A stretch of 64,000 bases of DNA, from NCBI GenBank assembly GCA_015654535.1, contig JAATGU010000049.1:26217-90216 (forward strand), written 5' to 3'. Under the pieces are notes generated by a model. It did no database searches. It saw nothing but the letters and a program-made list of their open reading frames with translations, and had not been told where the DNA came from. The stretch comes from Bacteroidales bacterium. Its GTDB lineage: Bacteria; Bacteroidota; Bacteroidia; Bacteroidales; Bacteroidaceae. Positions 21,096-30,083 of this stretch are shown in pieces. The translations under genes and the position numbers were made by a program. Positions within the stretch are counted from its first letter, which is position 1. Each line of letters begins with the position of its first letter.

Positions 21096-21986
21096 ATGGA
21101 GAACAAATTCAGAAGCCTGACTATTTTTGAGTTTCAGGAACATTTCCCTGACGAAGATTCCTGTTATGCCTATCTAAGTGAATTAAAATGGGGAACTGGT
21201 TTTGTATGCCCCAGTTGCGGACATACCAAATATTGCAATGGTAAGCGCAAATACGACAGGCAGTATACCAGTTATCACCGCATATCTTCACCAACGAGCG
21301 GGACGCTGTTTCATCAGTTGAAGTTTTCTGTATTAAGGGCCTTTTACATCGTTTACTATGTCAGTGCGAATAAAAAAGGGATTAGTAGTACGGAACTGAG
21401 CAGAAAGCTGGGGCTAAGACAAAAAACTTGCTGGAAGTTCAAAGGCAAGGCAATGAAAGCGATGGAGAGCAGTGGTAATCACAAAATCAATGGCAATGCC
21501 GAAGTTGACGAGAGTGTTGTTGGTGGTCAGGAAGAAGGCGTTGTGAGAAGAAAAAATGCAAAAAAGAAGCTGGTTGTATTTGCCATTGAGCGCAGCGGCA
21601 AGGGAGTTAGCCGTATGTATGGGAAGGTTATCCAAAAGAGCAGTTCAAAAGAACTTGGTGAATTTATGAAAACAACCATTGGTCTGGATGTACAAATAAA
21701 AACGGATAAATGGCGGGGATATACTCCTTTAGCAAAAGAGTTCAAAAACCTGATACAGATTGATTCTGGGAAAAAGGGTGGTAACTTCCCAGATTTGCAT
21801 CAGTGTATCATGGGATTCAAAGGCTGGCTCCGGGGAATGCACCATCAGGTCGAGAATTTGCAGGCTTATATTGACGAATACTGTTATCAGTTTAACCGTA
21901 GCAATATGAAGGATGGAATTTTTGACAACCTATTGAATAGAATGGTTAAAGCTGATCCTTTCCCGTATAAACCAATTATTACTTAA
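21096..21986 (+). CDS. IS1595-family transposase
   Basis: MENKFRSLTIFEFQEHFPDEDSCYAYLSELKWGTGFVCPSCGH zinc ribbon followed by DDE-type domain (NAEVDESVVGGQEEG ... IKTDKWRGYTPL). Confidence 0.9.
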   Translation: MENKFRSLTIFEFQEHFPDEDSCYAYLSELKWGTGFVCPSCGHTKYCNGKRKYDRQYTSYHRISSPTSGTLFHQLKFSVLRAFYIVYYVSANKKGISSTELSRKLGLRQKTCWKFKGKAMKAMESSGNHKINGNAEVDESVVGGQEEGVVRRKNAKKKLVVFAIERSGKGVSRMYGKVIQKSSSKELGEFMKTTIGLDVQIKTDKWRGYTPLAKEFKNLIQIDSGKKGGNFPDLHQCIMGFKGWLRGMHHQVENLQAYIDEYCYQFNRSNMKDGIFDNLLNRMVKADPFPYKPIIT

Positions 21987-22847
21987 ATGCCTAATTCAAT
22001 TAAAAAATATACACTGCCGCAAGAATTTGAATTGATTGGCATCCGACAACTATACAACAACAATTCTGACAAGTTGACGACACTACATCGGATAGGTTTT
22101 TATCACATACTTTGGTTTCAAAAAGGTAACCCAACTCATTTGGTTGACTTCAATCCCGTAAAAATTAAACCGAATACCATTCTGTTTTTGAATAAGGAAA
22201 CGGTTCAACGATTTGATAAGAAAGGCGGTTTTGACGGCAAAGCAATTCTGTTTACTGACAGTTTTTTCTGCAAGACAGAAACAGACACAAAGTATTTGCG
22301 GAACAGTATTTTATTCAACGACTTGTTTTCAGTTGCTCAAATTCAACTAAGTGAAACAGCTTCACTGTTTGCCGATTTGTTTAAGCTAATGGAAAAGGAA
22401 TTAGAAAATGAAAATGACATTTCACAACCCGACATTCTAAAAAATTTATTGCATAACTTTTTACTTCTATCTGAAAGAGAAAGACGAAAACAGGATTTTA
22501 CCGAAATTAAAAAAGGAGCCGACTTTGACTATGTAATGCTTTTCAAAGACCTTTTAGAAACCAATTATCGTAAGTTGAAACAAGTAAGCGGGTATGCAAA
22601 AATGATAAGCGTAACCGAAAAGAGGCTGAACCAGGCAACATCAAAGGCGTTGGACAAATCGCCAAAGCAAATGATTGACGAAAGGGTAATGCTTGAAGCA
22701 AAACGACTTTTAGCACACACAAACGAAAGCATAAAAGAAATTGGTTTTGACTTGGGCTTTGATGAGCCAACCAACTTTATAAAATACTTTCGCAAACACA
22801 GTAATTCAACGCCGGTTGAATTTAGAAAGCAATTTTCTTCGGCTTAA
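21987..22847 (+). CDS. AraC-family transcriptional regulator
   Basis: 286 aa; cupin-like N-terminus and C-terminal HTH (YAKMISVTEKRLNQATSKALDKSPKQMIDERVMLEAKRLLAHTNESIKEIGFDLGFDEPTNFIKYFRKHSNSTPVEFRKQF). Confidence 0.9.
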   Translation: MPNSIKKYTLPQEFELIGIRQLYNNNSDKLTTLHRIGFYHILWFQKGNPTHLVDFNPVKIKPNTILFLNKETVQRFDKKGGFDGKAILFTDSFFCKTETDTKYLRNSILFNDLFSVAQIQLSETASLFADLFKLMEKELENENDISQPDILKNLLHNFLLLSERERRKQDFTEIKKGADFDYVMLFKDLLETNYRKLKQVSGYAKMISVTEKRLNQATSKALDKSPKQMIDERVMLEAKRLLAHTNESIKEIGFDLGFDEPTNFIKYFRKHSNSTPVEFRKQFSSA

Positions 22848-22930
22848 AAGTATCATTTAAAAGACTGTTTCTACCTTTTACATTCTTGTGCATCGTTGTA
22901 CTTTTACAGTTCCAATTAAATCATAAAAAA

Positions 22931-23293
22931 ATGAACAAGACATTTATAAGTCCAGCGATAATTTTAAGAGTTGGATTTTCTGCCTGCACCAGCTGGAGCA
23001 ACTATAATTCACAAACAAAAAAAGAAGAAAAAATAGAAATCTCAAACAAAGAAAAAGTTGTCGCCCTTTTGAAAAGCATTGAAATAGGTGAACAAGAACC
23101 TCTTGGTTACATTAACCCTAATAAATACATTCAGCACAACTTGGGAGTTGCTGACGGATTTGCAGGATTTCGGGAGATGCTGCAACAGTTACCGCTGATA
23201 ACATCTAACGCATCTCTTACAGGAAGCAAAAATTTAATACACTCAATATGGTTTTTCTTATTCATAACAAATCACAAAGTTGATTACCTTTAA
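22931..23293 (+). pseudogene. Truncated SnoaL-like / NTF2-fold protein
   Basis: NKEKVVALLKSIEIGEQEPLGYINPNKYIQHNLGVADGFAGFREMLQQLP looks like a SnoaL-like N-terminus; the remainder degenerates and the expected C-terminal half is absent. Confidence 0.55.
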
Positions 23294-23320
23294 CTGATAT
23301 ATTTAGAAGCCAAAAATAAC

Positions 23321-23328
23321 TAAATTTG
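23321..23328 (+). promoter_or_regulatory. -7 box candidate for the oxidoreductase gene
   Basis: TAAATTTG matches TAnnTTTG upstream of ATG 23365. Confidence 0.5.
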
Positions 23329-23364
23329 CGGTATCAAATAAGTTTAATTTTAAAAAAAAGAAAT

Positions 23365-24090
23365 ATGAACATCGGAATAATTGGTGCGGGACTTATCGGA
23401 GGTACACTTGCCCGCAGACTATCACTATTAAATCACAAAGTAACTATTGCAAATTCCAGAGGACCTGAAACCTTGAAAGATTTGGCAACAGAAATAAACG
23501 TAAAGGCAGGAACGGCTTATGAAGCTGCACGGAATAATGACATTGCAGTCATCACTATTCCGCAAAAAAACATTGCTGATTTACCGAAAGATTTGTTTGA
23601 AGGTGTAAAAGATGATGTCATTGTAATTGATACTTGCAACTACTATCCGTTGTTAAGAGATGGTGTTATAGCCGAACTTGAACATGACCTGACAAATTCT
23701 GAATGGGTTCAGGCAAAAATCAAAAAACCCATAGTAAAAACATTTAACTCTATTCCTTATACAAGTTTGGGAGATGCAGGTCGTCCGAAAGGCGACAAAA
23801 ACAGAATTGCTTTGCCTGTTTCGGGCGATAGAAAAAAAGACAAAGAAGCAGTAAGCGATTTACTTGACCAACTTGGATTTGATTTTTTTGACGTAGGCGA
23901 ACTTAAAAATTCGTGGAAATACGAACCGGGTACACCAACCTATTGTATGGACTTCAACTTAGAGACCTTAAAAAATAAGTTGAATGACTTAGGGACAATC
24001 AGAACACCTGAAATCAAAGCAAACATCATCGAACAAAGAACGGAACAAGAAAAACAGTTTTTAGAATACTATTCAAAAATGAAAAAGTAA
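23365..24090 (+). CDS. NADP/F420-dependent oxidoreductase-like Rossmann protein
   Basis: MNIGIIGAGLIGGTLARRLSLLNHKVTIANSRGPETL; start chosen at the internal Met of ORF 23326. Confidence 0.85.
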   Translation: MNIGIIGAGLIGGTLARRLSLLNHKVTIANSRGPETLKDLATEINVKAGTAYEAARNNDIAVITIPQKNIADLPKDLFEGVKDDVIVIDTCNYYPLLRDGVIAELEHDLTNSEWVQAKIKKPIVKTFNSIPYTSLGDAGRPKGDKNRIALPVSGDRKKDKEAVSDLLDQLGFDFFDVGELKNSWKYEPGTPTYCMDFNLETLKNKLNDLGTIRTPEIKANIIEQRTEQEKQFLEYYSKMKK

Positions 24091-24164
24091 TTAAAACCAC
24101 TTGCCAAAAAATAATAAAAAGGTAGCAAAGGTAAGGCGGACAGCGGACGACTGAAGCCACTTAT

Positions 24165-24300
24165 AACAGCACACCTACACGCAAGCAGGGGTTTCGTGCT
24201 TCGTAGGACAGGAAAGCGCTAAATTTGAAGCTCAGTTCTTCGTAGGAAGTTCAGTGCTAAAAATCTCTGCCTGCGTGTAGCCGCCCCCCCGTTGCAAGCA
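24165..24300 (+). repeat. Large imperfect hairpin with attC-like layout
   Basis: CTACACGCAAGCAG (24175-24188) pairs with CTGCCTGCGTGTAG (24267-24280), 13/14; outer AAC at 24165-24167 and GTT at 24291-24293; internal direct repeat CTTCGTAGGA at 24199-24208 and 24238-24247. Confidence 0.6.
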
Positions 24301-24334
24301 ATGTTCGTGCGATCCGTAAACACCTTTAGGGTCC

Positions 24335-24342
24335 TACCTTTG
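24335..24342 (+). promoter_or_regulatory. -7 box candidate for the MFS gene
   Basis: TACCTTTG, about 24 bp upstream of ATG 24367. Confidence 0.45.
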
Positions 24343-24366
24343 CCATCTTTTTAAGCAGAGAAAAAA

Positions 24367-25575
24367 ATGAAGTTATCAAATAAAGAAATCTTTATTGTTA
24401 TTATATTGAGCCTGCTCGCGTCTTTTATAGCGCTGAGCATAGATTTGTATTTACCCTCTTTTAAATTCATTGCGGAAGATTTGCATACCGATATGGGAAA
24501 AGTGCAGATTTCTCTTTCCGTATTTATTGGCGGGCTTGCCGTTGGGCAACTTTTATGGGGAACGCTTTCGGACAGAGTGGGCAGAAAATTACCACTTATC
24601 ATTGCTATTAGCGTTTACAGTATTGCTTCGATTTTGGTTGTCACCACACATAGCATAGAAGAATTGTGGCTGTACCGTTTTTTGCAGGCTTTTTGTGGTT
24701 CGGCAGGAATGGTGGTGCCGAGAGCGGTTGTTACCGATTATTTTGACAGGGGAAAAACGGCAAAAATCTTTTCGTTGCTAGCCTTGATTTCGGGCGTTGG
24801 GCCCATTATTGCACCAAGTATCGGAACCCTTTTATTAGGCGGAAACAGTTGGCATAATGTTTTCGTGGCAATGGCAGTTTTTGGTGCAGTCTCGGTGTTT
24901 TTGGTTATTTTCTTTTTGCCCGAAACACATTCGCCAAAAGAAAAAACAACCGCTTACACCAAAAAGGAACGCGGCGTTTTGGCTTCATACATTCACGTTT
25001 TCCAAAACAAACAGTTTGTCGTTTATACACTTGTGGGCAGTATTACATTCAGTGCGCTAATGGTTTATATTTCCAATTCACCTTTCCTTATAATGGAAAA
25101 AGGCGGTTTCACGGGAACGCAATACAGCTTGGTTTTTGGCTTGAACGCGATAGGAATGGTGGTGGGTAATTATTCCGTTGGTTTTCTGGTAAATCGTTTC
25201 AGCACCAGGACATTGGTTAAATTCGCTTCATTATTACAGACAATTTTCGGGGTTTTGCTGGTTGCCTGTATTCTGGCTGAACTTCCGCTTACCATAATTT
25301 TGGCATTGTTGTTTTTATCTTTGATAGTGATTGGCATTTCGCTTACTTCCACAATCGATTTGGCATTAGCGCCTTTTCGCAACGACAGCGGAACGGCTTC
25401 GGCAGTTTTCGGGTTTTTCCAGTTGGCATTAACGTTTGTAATATCGGGTGTTGCCGGGTTGGTACAAAACAATTCTGTTATGCCTATGGCAATCACATTG
25501 TTGTCTTGTGCGGTGATTTCATTCGTGGGAACGACTATTTTAAAAAATAAATCTGACAATGGAAAAGCGAAGTAA
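24367..25575 (+). CDS. MFS drug transporter, Bcr/CflA-like
   Basis: 402 aa; IDLYLPSFKFIAEDLHTDMGKVQISLSVFIGGLAVGQLLWGTLSDRVGRKLPL. Confidence 0.92.
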   Translation: MKLSNKEIFIVIILSLLASFIALSIDLYLPSFKFIAEDLHTDMGKVQISLSVFIGGLAVGQLLWGTLSDRVGRKLPLIIAISVYSIASILVVTTHSIEELWLYRFLQAFCGSAGMVVPRAVVTDYFDRGKTAKIFSLLALISGVGPIIAPSIGTLLLGGNSWHNVFVAMAVFGAVSVFLVIFFLPETHSPKEKTTAYTKKERGVLASYIHVFQNKQFVVYTLVGSITFSALMVYISNSPFLIMEKGGFTGTQYSLVFGLNAIGMVVGNYSVGFLVNRFSTRTLVKFASLLQTIFGVLLVACILAELPLTIILALLFLSLIVIGISLTSTIDLALAPFRNDSGTASAVFGFFQLALTFVISGVAGLVQNNSVMPMAITLLSCAVISFVGTTILKNKSDNGKAK

Positions 25576-25699
25576 CCAATACAAAAACCGGTTACAGGAA
25601 ATTGAACCGAAAGACGGAACACAATCAGGAAAATCAACAGCATTTGAGTTTAAAAACCACGGCAATATCTTGCATCAATTGAAATGTTGTGTGTAACTC
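25559..25699 (+). pseudogene. Truncated DUF3861-like small protein
   Basis: MEKRSNQYKNRLQEIEPKDGTQSGKSTAFEFKNHGNILHQLKCCV then stop; overlaps the MFS 3' end; resembles only the N-terminus of DUF3861 proteins. Confidence 0.5.
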
Positions 25700-25763
25700 T
25701 AAAACCGAACATCGTAACAAGAAAGAGCATAGAATTAAAACGGCTATTAAAAATTTAACAAAT

Positions 25764-26762
25764 ATGGAATACAGGAATTTAGGAAAATCAGGATTAAAAG
25801 TCCCCGTATTAAGCCTTGGTACAGGAACATTCGGTGGAACAAACGAATTTTTTCAGCGTTGGGGACAAACGGACGTAAAGGAAGCCTCACGACTGATTGA
25901 CATTAGTTTGGAAAGAGGCGTAAATTTCTTTGATACCGCCAATGTTTATTCGCAGGGAGCATCGGAAGAAGTTTTGGGTGCAGCCGTGAAAGGAAGACGT
26001 GAAAAAACAATCATCTCAACCAAAGCTACGTTCGAAATGGGCGAAGACGTAAACGATAAAGGTTCATCACGTTTTCATCTTATCAAAGCTTGCGAAGACA
26101 GCTTGAAGCGTTTGGGAACGGACTACATAGACCTTTACCTGATGCACGGTTTTGACAGCACTACGCCCGTGGAGGAAACCTTGCGGACATTGGATAATTT
26201 GGTAACAAGCGGCAAGGTCAGATATATTGGTTGTTCCAACTTTGCGGCTTGGCAACTGATGAAATCATTGTCCGTTTCGGAAAAATACAACCTGGAAAAG
26301 TATATAATTTATCAGGGGTATTATTCGCTAATCGGACGTGATTACGAACAGGAACTAATGCCATTGATAAAAGACCAGGGTTTGGGGTTAATGGTATGGA
26401 GTCCGCTTGGTTGGGGCAGGCTTACAGGAAAAATCAGAAGAAATCAACCGCTTGCCGAAGGACGCATACAATCAGGCGGGGCAGTCGGATCACCACCTGT
26501 TGAAGACGAATTTTTATATACGGTTGTAGATGCTTTGGAAAGTATAGCAAACGAAACAGGCAAGACCATATCACAGGTAGCCATTAATTGGTTGCTGCAA
26601 CAGGAAACCGTTTCCAACATTGTCATCGGTGCAAGAAACGAACAGCAACTAATAGAAAACCTGGACGCAGTCGGTTGGTCTTTGTCGAAAGAACATTTGA
26701 CCGAATTGGATAACATTACAACTCAAACACCCATTTACCCGCATTGGGTCGGGAAACGATAA
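25764..26762 (+). CDS. Aldo/keto reductase
   Basis: MEYRNLGKSGLKVPVLSLGTGTFGG...FFDTANVYSQGASEEVLG...DYIDLYLMHGFD. Confidence 0.93.
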   Translation: MEYRNLGKSGLKVPVLSLGTGTFGGTNEFFQRWGQTDVKEASRLIDISLERGVNFFDTANVYSQGASEEVLGAAVKGRREKTIISTKATFEMGEDVNDKGSSRFHLIKACEDSLKRLGTDYIDLYLMHGFDSTTPVEETLRTLDNLVTSGKVRYIGCSNFAAWQLMKSLSVSEKYNLEKYIIYQGYYSLIGRDYEQELMPLIKDQGLGLMVWSPLGWGRLTGKIRRNQPLAEGRIQSGGAVGSPPVEDEFLYTVVDALESIANETGKTISQVAINWLLQQETVSNIVIGARNEQQLIENLDAVGWSLSKEHLTELDNITTQTPIYPHWVGKR

Positions 26763-26805
26763 CAGAAGAATAAATTACCAACCGCAGACGGACAAAAAAG
26801 AGCTA

Positions 26806-26888
26806 CACACAATAAGACGGCTGACGTTCAGCCCTGAGAGTTCCTGCGGACTTTTCCGCCCGAACGCCAAGCCCCGAACCGTTATGTG
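26806..26888 (+). repeat. Second structured intergenic element, weaker attC-like hairpin
   Basis: ACGGCTGACGTTCAGCC (from 26816) can pair imperfectly with CGAACGCCAAGCCCCG (26860-26877); outer CACACAATAA versus GTTATGTG; inner GCGGACTTTTCCGC hairpin. Confidence 0.4.
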
Positions 26889-27078
26889 AAATCTTACGGA
26901 CAGTGCGATGCGATTTGTATTGGCCTTGGTTTTGGTACTTAACTCTCGGTTGGGAAATTGAATATGTTTACGAAGAGAGGCATCATATTTTTACTATATC
27001 ATTCAACAGTTAACAGAATATCTTATTTTTGGCTACGACAAAAGCAGATTTGGCAACATCTACTCTTTTTCAGTTACT

Positions 27079-27086
27079 TATTTTTG
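27079..27086 (+). promoter_or_regulatory. -7 box candidate for the SDR gene
   Basis: TATTTTTG fits TAnnTTTG; ATG at 27114. Confidence 0.4.
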
Positions 27087-27113
27087 TACCATCAAAAATA
27101 AATAAGAATAGTT

Positions 27114-27989
27114 ATGAAAGTATTTGTAACAGGAGCATCAGGATTTATTGGCTCCGCAGTAGTAAAAGATTTATTGGCAGCAGGCCATGAAGTAACAGGA
27201 TTGGCACGTTCCGACGAATCGGCGGGTGCAATTATCGAATCAGGAGCCAGGGTGTTAAAAGGCAGCCTTGAAGATCTGGACATTTTAAGACAAGGCGCAT
27301 CTCAGGCAGACGGCATTATACATACCGCTTTCGTTTATGGTTTTCACCAATTTGCAAAAGCAAATGAGATAGATAAGGCTGCAATCGAAGCAATGGGCGA
27401 AGCACTTGTAGGAACGAATAAGTCGATCGTAATTGCTTCCGGTATGCTGGGAGCATCCAAAACAAACGGATTTGTCACCGAAGCCGACGCTTTTCCTGCA
27501 TTTCCCCGCTCGTCCGAAGCCGCGGTGATGGCTGTGGCCGAAAAAGGGGTAAACGCTTCTGTTGTACGCTTGTCCCCGTCGGTGCATGATAAAGGAGATC
27601 GTGGTTTCATCCCCTTCATGATCGCACAAGCACTTAAGCACGGAGCATCGGCATATGTGGGTGATGGCAGCAACCGCTGGCCTGCCGTGCATCGCCTGGA
27701 CGCTGCTCGCTTGTTCCGGTTGGCTGTGGAAAAAGGAGCGAAAGGTGTACGGTATAATGCCGTGGGAGATGAAAGTATCAGAATACGTGAAATAGCTGAA
27801 TTGATAGGAGAAAAGCTGAATTTGCAGGTCAAATCTCTGTTGGAAGATGAAGTTGCTGCCCATTTTGAATGGCTGAGCATGTTTGTAGGACTCGATTCTC
27901 CGGCAACAAGCCATAAAACACAAGAACAATTGGGCTGGAAGCCGACACATATCGGTTTACTTGATGATATGAAGGAAAATTACTTTTAA
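27114..27989 (+). CDS. SDR/NAD-dependent epimerase-like oxidoreductase
   Basis: MKVFVTGASGFIGSAVVKDLLAAGHEVTGLARSDESA; 291 aa. Confidence 0.92.
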   Translation: MKVFVTGASGFIGSAVVKDLLAAGHEVTGLARSDESAGAIIESGARVLKGSLEDLDILRQGASQADGIIHTAFVYGFHQFAKANEIDKAAIEAMGEALVGTNKSIVIASGMLGASKTNGFVTEADAFPAFPRSSEAAVMAVAEKGVNASVVRLSPSVHDKGDRGFIPFMIAQALKHGASAYVGDGSNRWPAVHRLDAARLFRLAVEKGAKGVRYNAVGDESIRIREIAELIGEKLNLQVKSLLEDEVAAHFEWLSMFVGLDSPATSHKTQEQLGWKPTHIGLLDDMKENYF

Positions 27990-28007
27990 TCTTCTATTTT
28001 TTTGTAA

Positions 28008-28916
28008 ATGAAAAACAATGAAGTATATCATATAAAGACAATTAACGAATTTCACCGGTACAGGGGCTTGCCAAAGCCCCTGCATCCTTTGATCAGTCTC
28101 GTTGATTTCAAGGATATGTCACCATTATCCGGAGAGGGCGAAATAAGCCTGATGCTCGATTTTTATTCCATTGCTATCAAAAGAGGAATGAAAAGTAAGC
28201 TAAAGTACGGACAGCAGCAGTATGACTTTGATGAAGGCATTATGTTTTTCATGTCGCCCCGTCAGGTTTTCGGTATCGAAGCGGATAGCAACCCGATTGG
28301 TTGGATGCTGCTCATTCATCCCGATTTTTTGTGGAATACTCCTTTAGGCAGAAACATAAAGCACTACGGATACTTTGATTATTCGGTAAACGAAGCCCTT
28401 TTCCTTTCTGAAAAGGAGGAATCCATTATCGATAATATTATTGATAATATTCAGGAAGAATACAATACCAATATTGATACGTTCAGCCAGAATATCATTA
28501 TTTCACAACTTGAAACCCTGCTCAACTATGCAGAACGGTTTTACCAACGGCAGTTCATCACACGAAAAATAACGAATCATCATGTGCTCGACCAATTAGA
28601 AAAGGTACTCACGGAATATTTCAACGGCAATAACCTTGCAATCAGAGGCTTGCCAACCGTTCAGTATATTGCTGACAGATTAAACCTTTCACCAAACTAT
28701 TTAAGCAACTTGCTTAAGGTACTGACTGGGCAAAGCACACAACAACATATCCACAACAAACTTATTGATAAAGCCAAAGAACTATTGACGACAACGAATT
28801 TATCAGTAAAAGAAATTGCTTATCAGTTAGGTTTTGAATATCCACAGTCGTTCAATAAATTATTTAAGAAGAAAACCAACATTTCACCTTTGGAGTTCAG
28901 ACAGTCATTTAACTGA
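28008..28916 (+). CDS. AraC-family transcriptional regulator
   Basis: C-terminal HTH: TVQYIADRLNLSPNYLSNLLKVLTGQSTQQHIHNKLIDKAKELLTTTNLSVKEIAYQLGFEYPQSFNKLFKKKTNISPLEFRQSF. Confidence 0.93.
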   Translation: MKNNEVYHIKTINEFHRYRGLPKPLHPLISLVDFKDMSPLSGEGEISLMLDFYSIAIKRGMKSKLKYGQQQYDFDEGIMFFMSPRQVFGIEADSNPIGWMLLIHPDFLWNTPLGRNIKHYGYFDYSVNEALFLSEKEESIIDNIIDNIQEEYNTNIDTFSQNIIISQLETLLNYAERFYQRQFITRKITNHHVLDQLEKVLTEYFNGNNLAIRGLPTVQYIADRLNLSPNYLSNLLKVLTGQSTQQHIHNKLIDKAKELLTTTNLSVKEIAYQLGFEYPQSFNKLFKKKTNISPLEFRQSFN

Positions 28917-28941
28917 CAATCACAACGCTCTTCCGGCAAAA

Positions 28942-29268
28942 ATGGCAAAAGAGCATTCCGCAGTTATCATAGGCCGTTGTGGTTTTCATGTCCTGCGTGA
29001 ATACCCGAATCAGGTCAGCATATTTTTACATGGAGATATTGCTTTCCGAAACAGCCGGATACAGAAGTTATATAATGTTTCAGAAGAGGTTGCTGGAAAA
29101 ATGATTGCCCAAAGCGACAAAGAAAGAGCAGTTTACATCAATACATTTACCAGGAAGGAGTGGGCAAATGCAACGAATTACGATATTTCCATAGATACTG
29201 GCAAAACCGGCGTTGATAAAACTGTTAAACTTATCCTGCATTATTTGGAACTGGCTGGGCTGACTTAA
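28942..29268 (+). pseudogene. Cytidylate-kinase-like protein, C-terminal fragment
   Basis: SAVIIGRCGFHVLREYPNQVSIFLHGDIAFRNSRIQKLYNVSEEVAGKMIAQSDKERAVYINTFTRKEWANATNYDISIDTGKTGVDKTVKLIL; P-loop N-terminus missing. Confidence 0.7.
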
Positions 29269-29497
29269 AAAATTATAAGTTTTACTCAAAAAGTAATTTG
29301 TGTAATCCGTTATGGGAAATAGCGGAAGAAGCCGAAGCCAAAGAAAGAAGACTCGAAGAAAAGGAGCAAATATGAAGAAGATAGATACATGGCAAAATAT
29401 TAAGACTATAGATGTTATTTTGAAAAAACTAAGAAACAAATGCCAAGAAAATGCTAATCCTGCTAAATCGCTTATTGGGTTAATTAATAATTGAAAT

Positions 29498-30082
29498 ATG
29501 CTTGAATATGTTGCCAAATTACGTAAGGAAACCGATGATGCGATAGACCGTATCGAATCATCAGACAACAATATCCTGAAAAAATCGCTGTATGCTTCGC
29601 ATATCCTGGCGGATGCTTTCAACAAATTGAAAAAGTTTATCCTTTCCTATGAATTTCGGGATGAAACGGAAGAAATCACTTTCTTCAAAGAGATAAAACC
29701 TAAATTCTGCTACTGGCTGATCTATTACCGGAAACTGTATAACATCGAAATCAACCGTCCTGTTGCGGCAATATGTACGCAAAAGGAATACCTACATGAA
29801 GAACTGGAAACGATCAACAAATACACGAACAAACGATTGGATTTTGTCCGTTATTACCGTTCCGGCTCCACACATCTGGATTCCCTCTATTTTCTGCGTG
29901 GCAGGGTGGATACCGAACAATACCTGGAAACTTTTTACTATGAGCTTGATCCGAATTTCTCGACCAACTGCAATTTTAAAGTGGCCAAAATTATGGCTAA
30001 CGATATGCTTTCCGCTTATCTAATGCAGGAAATAGAACTATTGAATGACAACGGAATGAAAGCCGGCTCTTTCAACTTTCAG
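29498..30082 (+). pseudogene. rteC: RteC-family protein (CTnDOT-type ICE regulator), C-terminally truncated
   Basis: EEITFFKEIKPKFCYWLIYYRKLYNIEINRPV...LDFVRYYRSGSTHLDSLYFLRGRVD...DPNFSTNCNFKVAKIMANDMLSAYLMQEIE is RteC-like; ORF then runs antisense into the resident gene at 30084. Confidence 0.82.
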
Positions 30083-30083
30083 G

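Larger units (their letters stand above)
21038..21996 (+). mobile_element. IS1595-family insertion sequence (about 0.96 kb)
   Basis: Terminal inverted repeats AATTAGGCACTT (21038-21049) and AAATGCCTAATT (21985-21996, reverse complement AATTAGGCATTT) bracket a transposase gene; exact outer ends not resolved. Confidence 0.8.

Noticed and set aside
21035-21999. 8-bp target site duplication for the IS1595 element
   Set aside because: TTTAATTA on the left and TAATTCAA on the right do not match; only a short AATT-type similarity remains, so no TSD is claimed.
24199-24247. CTTCGTAGGA direct repeat as a CRISPR-like array
   Set aside because: Only two 10-bp copies within a single hairpin element; no repeat-spacer periodicity and no cas genes.
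27285-27950. 221-aa and 178-aa minus ORFs antisense to the SDR gene
   Set aside because: The + strand frame has a canonical Rossmann motif; the antisense frames show low-complexity, Cys/Ser/Ala-rich composition without domains.
29080-29625. 181-aa minus ORF across the cytidylate-kinase fragment and RteC start
   Set aside because: Antisense to two recognisable + strand gene remnants; likely chance openness of AT-rich DNA.
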